Source of the DNA: Alphaproteobacteria bacterium
GTDB lineage: Bacteria; Pseudomonadota; Alphaproteobacteria; UBA8366
Direction of reading: 5' to 3'
Assembly: GCA_029861675.1 (NCBI GenBank)
Contig: JAOTYV010000265.1
Span: forward strand, 1-6,665
Length of the DNA: 6,665 bases
Below the pieces are notes generated by a model. It had not been told where the DNA came from. It saw only the letters and a program-made list of their open reading frames with translations, and ran no database searches. The position numbers and the translations under genes were made by a program. This document shows positions 1-5,118 of this stretch, one piece after another. Every line of letters begins with the position of its first letter. Position 1 is the stretch's first letter.

Positions 1-81
1 GGGTATCGTTGCGATTGGGTCGTCATTTAGCCCGATAATCCAGCCCCGCCCGTTAGTGAACCGTTTCCAGGGGGCAAGGGC

Positions 82-93
82 ATCAATATTGAT
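82..93. repeat. Perfect 12-base palindrome upstream of gene 1
   Basis: ATCAAT followed directly by ATTGAT forms a perfect two-fold symmetric site. It lies about 240 bases before the likely start of regulator gene 1. Symmetric sites of this size suit dimeric regulators, including LuxR-type proteins, so it is a candidate operator. A single palindrome of this length could also arise by chance. Confidence 0.3.
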
Positions 94-228
94 ACAAATG
101 TCGTGGCGGTCCGTTTCGCGCAAAAAACAATAAACGACATACAGAAAGCATTGGCATGTCCAAAGGGAATGGGGCTTCGATTGGGGAATTCGGCCAACAA
201 TTGGATTCGGTCGGAAAGCAGACATTCA

Positions 229-248
229 AAGGGGGGCGCGACCCCCTT
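229..248. repeat. GC-rich stem-loop (AAGGGGG / CCCCCTT)
   Basis: A 7-base-pair perfect stem (229-235 with 242-248) encloses a 6-base loop, GCGCGA. No T-run follows on the plus strand, so it is not a classical intrinsic terminator in that direction. If transcribed it would fold stably in the leader of regulator gene 1. Its presence argues mildly against translation starting as far upstream as the ATG at 156. Confidence 0.35.
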
Positions 249-326
249 CCGACGGCAAAGGATCACAACCGAGGCGCCCCGGGGGCTGGGGTGTGGGGTG
301 GTGGTGGTCTGAGTTTGGATGACGCT

Positions 327-1001
327 GTGGGAGTGAATACCAAGAAGCCCTATGGACGGCGAACTCGGATACTCGTGTCGGTCGCGCCGGCGACCGAACG
401 GGAGGCGCTTATTGCGGCGCTGGCCCATTTACCACAATTCGACGTCCGGGTGATCAGCGGCTTGGACTATGCTGCAATCACGGATGCGCATCACACCGAC
501 TACTTGATCGTTTGGTTCGAAACGATTCAGAAGCTTCGCGAGACCGATGCCAATGCCTTCGTCAAGCTGTCACGGCATGCGCGGGTAATCGTGGCGCTCA
601 ACAGCGATCGGTTGCTGGAAGCGGCGAGTGCGCTTCATCTTGCGGACGCCTGGCTGTTCACCGATCTCGTCTTGCACCAGATCGGCCGGTTGGTCGGCTT
701 AAGCGGCAGTGGGTATACGATTGTACCGTCCGACGTCGGCAACGATTTCGGGCTGGACAACCTTCGTTTGCGCTTGCTTGAGAAGCTCGATGACGAGGAA
801 TGCAAGGTGCTTGATGAGCTCGGCGTCGGCAGCAGCAATCGCGACATCGCGGCGCGCCTTAAAATCTCCGAACCTCAGACGAAGGCGCTGGTCCGGAACA
901 TTCTTGGAAAGCTGCATTTCCGCAATCGCACGGAGGCGGCCGTCTTTATCGCCCGGCGGCGGAACGACATCAGGCGCGCAGGAACTATTCCCGGTGTCTA
1001 A
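327..1001 (+). CDS. LuxR/NarL-type regulator with a fully degenerate receiver domain
   Basis: This is a probable DNA-binding transcription factor. From GTG 327 the product is 224 aa. Residues about 13-140 follow the layout of a response-regulator receiver, but the phosphorylation chemistry is gone. The acidic pair is replaced by a Val/Ser/Ala stretch in RILVSVAP, the phospho-acceptor Asp position reads Trp/Phe (YLIVWF, about residue 63), and the usual Lys position reads Thr (LFTD). Residues about 154-211 form a GerE/LuxR-type helix-turn-helix with the conserved NRDIAARLKIS and KLHFRNRTEAA elements. The start is uncertain: the frame is open to ATG 156, and TTG 315, GTG 327 and GTG 333 are all possible. 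I prefer 327 because the receiver fold begins soon after it and GGA lies 7 bases upstream. The gene converges with regulator gene 2. It probably responds to a ligand or protein partner, or acts constitutively, rather than by phosphorylation (inference). Confidence 0.8.
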   Translation: MGVNTKKPYGRRTRILVSVAPATEREALIAALAHLPQFDVRVISGLDYAAITDAHHTDYLIVWFETIQKLRETDANAFVKLSRHARVIVALNSDRLLEAASALHLADAWLFTDLVLHQIGRLVGLSGSGYTIVPSDVGNDFGLDNLRLRLLEKLDDEECKVLDELGVGSSNRDIAARLKISEPQTKALVRNILGKLHFRNRTEAAVFIARRRNDIRRAGTIPGV

Positions 1002-1010
1002 GACACCCGG
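991..1010. terminator. Stem-loop with the gene 1 stop codon as its loop, possible bidirectional terminator
   Basis: GGTGTC (993-998) pairs with GACACC (1002-1007), and outer CC and GG add two pairs with one bulged C. The three-base loop is exactly the TAA stop codon of regulator gene 1. It sits in the 28-base gap between convergent genes, where a two-way terminator would be useful. Neither strand has a clear U-run after the stem, so termination is only a suggestion. Confidence 0.3.
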
Positions 1011-1029
1011 AATTGTGCGGCGCGTAACG

Positions 1030-1698
1030 TCAGTCGGTTGAGGCGGGGCCGCTGTTCGGCATAAGGCCGTTGTTCAAGGCCCAAATCGCCGCTTGCGTAC
1101 GATTGCTCACGTTGATTTTTCGCAACAGGCTCTTCATGTGAACCTTTACCGTCGCTTCGGTAATGCTGAGCCGGTTCGCGATCAGTTTGTTCGAATCCCC
1201 TTGAACCAGGCATTGCAGGATCTGCATCTCGCGTTCGGACAATCCGTAGGAGTTGTCGGCCGGGACGCTGGCTGGTACTGCATTTGCGACGCCATTGACG
1301 AGCAGGGCCGCGAGATGGGTGGGGAATACCTTCTCGCCCAACACGACGAGCTGAAGCGAAATCAGCAACGCGTCGAGCGAGATGTCTTTCATCAGGTAGC
1401 CGCTTGCGCCGGCGGCGAGGCACGATGCAAGCGTGTTGGAGCATAAATTGTCGTTGAGGATAACCACCGGCGCATCAGGGAGGGCGCTGCCCAGGTGATT
1501 GAGATCATCGACGATGTGGCTGGGGTTTGACGACAGGTCGATCAAAATCAACCCTGGTTCGAGGTCCGCATCAATTTCGAACATGCTGACATCGTCTGCT
1601 TCGCCCACGACTTCGAACTGTGATCCCTTCAGCAAACTTTTCAGACCTTCGCGGAATAGTTTATTGCGCCCGAAAAGCAGCGTTACCACAGTGTCCAT
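1030..1698 (-). CDS. NarL/FixJ-family response regulator with an atypical receiver
   Basis: This is a predicted two-domain transcription factor of 222 aa from ATG 1698. The receiver occupies residues about 4-125. It keeps the phospho-acceptor position (LILID, Asp54) and the conserved Lys104 (GYLMKD). The acidic pair that normally binds Mg2+ is replaced by Gly-Arg (LFGRNKLFREGL), and the conserved Thr/Ser is Asn82 (VVILND). Residues about 153-210 form a well-conserved LuxR-type helix-turn-helix (LSEREMQIL, NKLIANRLSI, EATVKVHMKSLLRKI, NRTQAA). The start at 1698 is chosen because GGGGA lies 7 bases upstream. The frame also opens at TTG 1728, ten codons earlier, which has no better ribosome site. 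The gene is convergent with gene 1 and divergent from gene 3 across an AT-rich region. Without the acidic pair, normal phosphotransfer is doubtful (inference from receiver chemistry). The ligand, partner and targets are unknown. Confidence 0.9.
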   Translation of the reverse strand: MDTVVTLLFGRNKLFREGLKSLLKGSQFEVVGEADDVSMFEIDADLEPGLILIDLSSNPSHIVDDLNHLGSALPDAPVVILNDNLCSNTLASCLAAGASGYLMKDISLDALLISLQLVVLGEKVFPTHLAALLVNGVANAVPASVPADNSYGLSEREMQILQCLVQGDSNKLIANRLSITEATVKVHMKSLLRKINVSNRTQAAIWALNNGLMPNSGPASTD

Positions 1699-1705
1699 CT
1701 TGATG

Positions 1706-1710
1706 TCCCC
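1706..1710 (-). promoter_or_regulatory. Ribosome binding site of regulator gene 2
   Basis: GGGGA on the minus strand stands 7 bases before ATG 1698. It decides between this start and the in-frame TTG at 1728. Confidence 0.55.
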
Positions 1711-1880
1711 ATTTAGGATTACCCACAAAATAACCAGTCAGGATCCACCGATTATTTTGGTTAGGGTCTTTTATTGATTAACGCCATGTTAGCTCTAACT
1801 TCTGACTCGAGATATCGTCCGTTCGGTTAGAATTAGGGCTCAAGGGTCATAATCCGTCGGATAGTCCATTTTGTTTATGA

Positions 1881-1920
1881 TTAACCATTACGATACGCAA
1901 TAGCGAAAGATGGTTAACCA
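1881..1920. repeat. Inverted repeat cluster around TTAACCA
   Basis: TTAACCAT (1881-1888) is repeated in inverse orientation as ATGGTTAA (1910-1917) with 21 bases between them. The right arm overlaps the perfect 10-base palindrome TGGTTAACCA (1911-1920). The centres are roughly three DNA turns apart, which would fit two dimers bound on one face, but this is only suggestive. Confidence 0.4.
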
Positions 1921-1967
1921 GTATTCTTTAAATTGTGTCATTTTTGAGACTATTGTTCATGGAAAAT

Positions 1968-1977
1968 CAACCGGTTG
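1968..1977. repeat. Perfect palindrome CAACCGGTTG
   Basis: This is a perfect 10-base palindrome with partly symmetric flanks (ATC on the left, GGAT on the right). It lies about 190 bases before the start of regulator gene 3 and is a candidate operator. Confidence 0.3.
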
Positions 1978-2154
1978 GATGTAAATTTTTAACGGCAATT
2001 TGGTAAATCATACTCTACTCCCGGTAAGAATTTATTCATGTTCTCATGGTATTTCATTCGTGTGGAGCGTTATGGCTCTAATTTAGCCGTGCAACCTATT
2101 GTAATTCAGTGAGATTTTCTGGAGTCGTGACGATCGGCCGAGTCCCGGACCGGT

Positions 2155-2160
2155 GGGAGG
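2155..2160 (+). promoter_or_regulatory. Ribosome binding site of regulator gene 3
   Basis: GGGAGG stands 6 bases before ATG 2167, close to the ideal Shine-Dalgarno match and distance. It fixes the start of this gene. Confidence 0.75.
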
Positions 2161-2166
2161 CAGAAG

Positions 2167-2808
2167 ATGCGTATCCTGACGATCGACGATCATGGCATGT
2201 TCCGCTACGGGTTGCGGCTGACATTAGAACAGCAATTTGCGGATGCCGAAATCCTGGAAGCCGCGACCGTTCGCGAGGGAATCGAAATTGCGCGGACGAG
2301 CGCACCGCTCGATCTCGCGTTGGTCGATTTGCATATGCCGGGCGAAGACGGTGTCGATGCAATCGAAACGATTTGTCGTTTGGTACCCGAGACCGTGGTC
2401 GCCGCGTTGACCGCGTCGGATGACCGGCAGGATATCCTCCGGGTAATGGAAGCCGGCGCAATGGGTTTCATCCGCAAAAGCTTTGGTCCCGAAGTTCTCA
2501 AGAGTGTCATCGAGATCATTCTCTCCGGCGAGCGGTTTTATCCCGTTGCTGAAATGGACGCCGACCCGGCACCGGATCCGCTGGACGGGCAGGGCGACGA
2601 CCTGGACTTGGCGGAGGATGTCCGGTTCACGCCGCGCCAGATGGAAATCCTGAGGGGGCTGCTGAACGGGCTGTCGAACAAGGAAATCGCCCGTGAGCTC
2701 GGTATCATCGAAGGTACCGTGAAGGCCCACATTCGCACGATGATGGGCAATGTCGGCGTCAAGAACCGCACGCAACTTGCGATCATCGCGACGCGGCTCA
2801 TCACCTAA
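2167..2808 (+). CDS. NarL/FixJ-family response regulator, canonical receiver
   Basis: This is a two-component response regulator of 213 aa, a transcription factor expected to be phosphorylated by a histidine kinase that is not in this window. The receiver domain (residues about 1-125) has the complete active site: acidic pair Asp7-Asp8 (TIDDHGMFR), phospho-acceptor Asp54 (LALVDLHMPG), Thr82 (ALTASDD) and Lys104 (FIRKSF). An acidic, Asp/Pro-rich linker (about 130-151) joins it to a LuxR-type helix-turn-helix at about 154-211 (FTPRQMEIL, NKEIARELGI, EGTVKAHIRTMM, KNRTQLA). The start is set by a GGGAGG ribosome site and by the receiver beginning at residue 2. The gene is divergent from gene 2 and shares its domain plan and length, so the two may be distant paralogues. 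The target genes are unknown. Confidence 0.93.
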   Translation: MRILTIDDHGMFRYGLRLTLEQQFADAEILEAATVREGIEIARTSAPLDLALVDLHMPGEDGVDAIETICRLVPETVVAALTASDDRQDILRVMEAGAMGFIRKSFGPEVLKSVIEIILSGERFYPVAEMDADPAPDPLDGQGDDLDLAEDVRFTPRQMEILRGLLNGLSNKEIARELGIIEGTVKAHIRTMMGNVGVKNRTQLAIIATRLIT

Positions 2809-2957
2809 CCGGGCACTGTCGGCGTACCCCTCTCCAAAACAGAGTCTCTAGAGAAAATCCCGAGCGAACCGAAACGGTTCACGACGTCGTATTTGCGACT
2901 AAACAAAGAGATAGACCATTTCACGTGAGTCACTTTGAACAAGAAATAGTCTAGCGG
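2809..2957. other. Convergent intergenic region with several short palindromes
   Basis: This 149-base gap lies between the ends of regulator gene 3 (+) and the beta-oxidation operon (-). It contains TCTCTAGAGA (2845-2854), GAACCG-AAA-CGGTTC (2866-2880), ACGACGTCGT (2881-2890) and TCACGTGA (2921-2928), all perfect. No gene was found. Transcription from both sides should end here. Confidence 0.5.
2866..2880. terminator. Stem-loop GAACCG/CGGTTC between convergent genes
   Basis: A perfect 6-base-pair stem encloses a 3-base loop (AAA on plus, TTT on minus), directly abutting the palindrome at 2881-2890. On the minus strand an ATTTTC stretch follows about 7 bases after the stem; on the plus strand ATTT follows the second palindrome. 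Both are weak U-runs, so this is a plausible but not strong terminator for the beta-oxidation operon or for regulator gene 3. Confidence 0.35.
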
Positions 2958-5075
2958 CTAGATTTCATCCTGCCGGTGCAGGCCCATGGCCGCCTTCCAG
3001 CCCGGATCGATCGGGTAGCGGGTGGGGTCGTTTTTCGTCAAATCTTCGAGTGCGCCTAATAGCGCGGCGCCGGCATCGCTTCGCAAATAGTGGATCGGAC
3101 CGCCACGGAATGGGGCGAACCCTGCCCCATAGATAAGTCCTGCGTCGAGGTGATCCACGGATTCCACCAATTTTTCGCGGAGGCACCCGACGCATGCATT
3201 GAGCAGCGGCAGCATCAGCCGGTTTTGGACGGTCGGGTCGCGGCGCCCTTTGACGCGCTGCTTGCCGACTTTTTTGCCGTTCTTGTACCGGTAGAAGCCG
3301 CGGCCCGATTTGCGGCCAAGATGGCCTTTCTCGACCAACCGCTTGAGCTCGGCGGGTGGCTGCCAATCCGGCGAAGGGGAGACGATCTGACCGACATGCA
3401 GGCATATGTCCAGACCGACCGCATCGGCGAGTTCCAGGGGCCCCATCGGCATGCCGAAGTCGAGCGCCGCGCCGTCGATGGCCTCCGGCGTCTGGCCGTC
3501 CTGGAGCAGCGAAACCGCCTCCAATAGGTAGGGGGTGAGAACCCGGTTCACGAGGAACCCCGGTGCGCTGTTCACAGGCAGCGGAATTTTATCGATCTTG
3601 CGCGCGAATGCCTGGCCGAACGTCATCGCTTCCGGGGAGCTGCCGCCGCCCCGCACCACTTCGAGCAACGGCATTTGCGCCACCGGATTGAAGAAGTGCA
3701 GCCCGATCAATCGGTCCGGATGTTTGAGCACCTCGGCCAGTTGTTCGAGCGGGATGCTGGAGGTGTTTGTGCCGATCAGGGCGCCGCGTTTCAGCTTCGG
3801 CTCGATATCGCGCAGGAGCGCTTGCTTGATCTCCAATTGTTCGGGTACGGCTTCGATGACGACGTCGGCCAGCGGAACGCCCGCGCCGTTCAGATCGGGA
3901 ATCAGGCGGTCCAGTGCGGCGCGAACTTTCGCGGGTTCGCGCAGCCGCCGCTTGAAATACCTGGCCGCCCGGCCGATCGCCGGCGCGATGAACTTTGCCT
4001 CGCGGTCCTGCAACGTGACCCGGAGGCCTTGCAGGGCGCACCAGGCGGCGATATCGCCGCCCATTGTCCCGGCGCCGATGACATGGATATGACGAATGTC
4101 GTGGTCCTCGGCCTTGCCCAGCGCCTTCAGGTCTTCGCCCAACAGGAAGACGCGAATCAGGTTCTGCGCGGTCTCGGCGGTGATCAACCGCGCGATCGAG
4201 TCCGCCTCGTGGCGCATCATGCGCGCGCGGAAGCCGCCATGGCGTTGCCAAAGATCGATCAAGGCGTAGGGCGCGGGATAGTGGTCGGACCGCGCCTTCG
4301 CCGCGACCTGGCGGCGCATCACCACGCCGAGCAGCCAGCGTAACGGCGCCAGATTACCAAGCGCCACGGAGATCAACCGTCGGCGGCGTTTCAGCCCCTC
4401 GAAGATCGCGGTGTGCGCCGCCCGCTCGAAATGCCGGGGCTGGGTCACGGCATCGATGACACCGAGGCGACGGGCGGCGCGCGCGCGGAGGCTGCGTCCC
4501 GTCAACATCATGCCCATGGCGCTGATCGGCGAGATCAGCCGGGTCAGGCGGGCGGTGCCGCCGAGGCCGGGGTGAATGCCGAGACGCACCTCCGGCAGGC
4601 CGATACGGGCATCGTCGGCGGCAATCCGGTATCTGCAGGCCAGCGCCAGCTCTAGGCCGCCACCCAGACAGAAACCGTGGATCAAGGCGACGGTGGGGTA
4701 GGGCAGCGCTTCGAAGCGGTCCAGGATAGCGTGGCCCCGGCGGACAATTTCGGCCACCCGGTCCGGGTCCGACAAGCCTTGAAACTCGGAAATATCGGCG
4801 CCGGCAATAAACCCGTTCGGTTTTCCCGAACGAATGATCAAACCCGCCGGTGGATCTGCGTCCAACTCGTCGAGCACCACTTCGAGCGCTGCCAGGACGT
4901 CTTGTGACAGCGTATTGGTGCTCGAATTGGATTTGTCGAGGCTGAGCCAGTGGACATTCTTCGCATCGCGTTCGCCATGCCAGTGCCTCGGCGTCGCCAC
5001 GGTCGCGCGGACCGGCTTGCCTTTTGGCGCCTCAGCGGCCGGTTTCACCGGCGCGCGCTTCTTCGCCTGGGTCAT
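2958..5075 (-). CDS. fadJ: Fatty acid oxidation complex alpha subunit (enoyl-CoA hydratase / 3-hydroxyacyl-CoA dehydrogenase)
   Basis: This 705-aa cytoplasmic bifunctional enzyme hydrates trans-2-enoyl-CoA and then oxidises L-3-hydroxyacyl-CoA with NAD+. After a basic, Ala/Pro-rich tail (1-30), a crotonase-type hydratase domain covers about 31-230. It has an oxyanion-hole region (FIAGADI) and the two catalytic glutamates Glu142 (GGGLELALA) and Glu162 (LPEVRLG), spaced 20 residues as in E. coli FadB. The NAD-binding dehydrogenase domain starts near 328 with GAGTMG (334-339) and Asp357 after the second strand. The catalytic pair His460 (GLHFFNPV) and Glu472 (LEVV) has the family spacing. C-terminal dehydrogenase domains follow (NSAPGFLVNR, GHLGRKSGRGFY, FAPFRGGP). 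The length matches FadJ/FadB (about 715-730 aa). ATG 5075 lacks a strong ribosome site. The gene lies 43 bases after the thiolase gene, so co-transcription and a complex of the two proteins are likely. Choosing fadJ over fadB rests on pairing with the FadI-type thiolase. Confidence 0.95.
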   Translation of the reverse strand: MTQAKKRAPVKPAAEAPKGKPVRATVATPRHWHGERDAKNVHWLSLDKSNSSTNTLSQDVLAALEVVLDELDADPPAGLIIRSGKPNGFIAGADISEFQGLSDPDRVAEIVRRGHAILDRFEALPYPTVALIHGFCLGGGLELALACRYRIAADDARIGLPEVRLGIHPGLGGTARLTRLISPISAMGMMLTGRSLRARAARRLGVIDAVTQPRHFERAAHTAIFEGLKRRRRLISVALGNLAPLRWLLGVVMRRQVAAKARSDHYPAPYALIDLWQRHGGFRARMMRHEADSIARLITAETAQNLIRVFLLGEDLKALGKAEDHDIRHIHVIGAGTMGGDIAAWCALQGLRVTLQDREAKFIAPAIGRAARYFKRRLREPAKVRAALDRLIPDLNGAGVPLADVVIEAVPEQLEIKQALLRDIEPKLKRGALIGTNTSSIPLEQLAEVLKHPDRLIGLHFFNPVAQMPLLEVVRGGGSSPEAMTFGQAFARKIDKIPLPVNSAPGFLVNRVLTPYLLEAVSLLQDGQTPEAIDGAALDFGMPMGPLELADAVGLDICLHVGQIVSPSPDWQPPAELKRLVEKGHLGRKSGRGFYRYKNGKKVGKQRVKGRRDPTVQNRLMLPLLNACVGCLREKLVESVDHLDAGLIYGAGFAPFRGGPIHYLRSDAGAALLGALEDLTKNDPTRYPIDPGWKAAMGLHRQDEI

Positions 5076-5118
5076 GTCCGAACGCTCGTGCGGTAGCGGT
5101 TTCGTGACGGATGCATGA

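Larger units (their letters stand above)
1..326. other. Region upstream of regulator gene 1, no recognisable gene
   Basis: No protein family could be recognised in any frame here. A short frame open from base 2 to a stop near 143 could be the tail of an upstream gene, but nothing in its translation is recognisable. The stretch holds a perfect 12-base palindrome (82-93) and a GC-rich hairpin (229-248), followed by a G-rich run around 280-308. The frame of regulator gene 1 stays open back to an ATG at 156, so part of this stretch could be translated. That extension is glycine-rich, low in complexity and resembles no domain, so I treat the region as mostly leader or promoter DNA. Confidence 0.4.
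1699..2166. promoter_or_regulatory. AT-rich divergent intergenic region with multiple palindromes
   Basis: These 468 bases separate the divergent regulator genes 2 and 3 and are visibly richer in A and T than the flanking genes. They hold several symmetric elements: GTTAG-CT-CTAAC (1788-1799), ATCCG-T-CGGAT (1852-1862), TGGTTAACCA (1911-1920) and CAACCGGTTG (1968-1977). There is also a spaced inverted repeat, TTAACCAT (1881-1888) with ATGGTTAA (1910-1917). The octamer TGATTAAC occurs twice (1775-1782 and 1878-1885). I found no convincing protein-coding gene; the longest plus-strand frames with an ATG are about 24 codons. No clear -35/-10 pair stood out on either strand. The region probably carries both promoters and binding sites for one or more of the neighbouring regulators (inference from position and symmetry). 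Confidence 0.6.

Noticed and set aside
27..428. Minus-strand open frame of 133 codons at the left end
   Set aside because: It starts inside regulator gene 1 and has an odd composition with no family resemblance. Nothing supports translation.
998..1444. Minus-strand open frame of 148 codons overlapping regulator gene 2
   Set aside because: A different frame of the same strand as the clear response regulator. Arg-rich, no domain, so a shadow.
1030..1728. Regulator gene 2 starting at TTG 1728
   Set aside because: ATG 1698 has a GGGGA ribosome site at 7 bases and begins where the receiver begins. The ten extra residues add nothing recognisable.
1933..1956. TTGTGT and TATTGT as a sigma-70 promoter for gene 3
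   Set aside because: The spacing is only 12 bases and both hexamers are poor, so I did not call a promoter.
2038..2112. Possible 24-codon leader peptide before regulator gene 3
   Set aside because: It has an ATG and a stop but no ribosome site worth the name and no regulatory peptide features. It is too short to support from sequence alone.
2950..2962. TCTAG-CGG-CTAGA stem at the fadJ stop codon as a terminator
   Set aside because: The stem is only 5 base pairs, AT-rich, and followed by a broken T stretch on the minus strand. It is too weak to call.
3675..4343. Open frame on the plus strand opposite fadJ (222 codons)
   Set aside because: Antisense shadow of the dehydrogenase domain, without recognisable motifs or a ribosome site.
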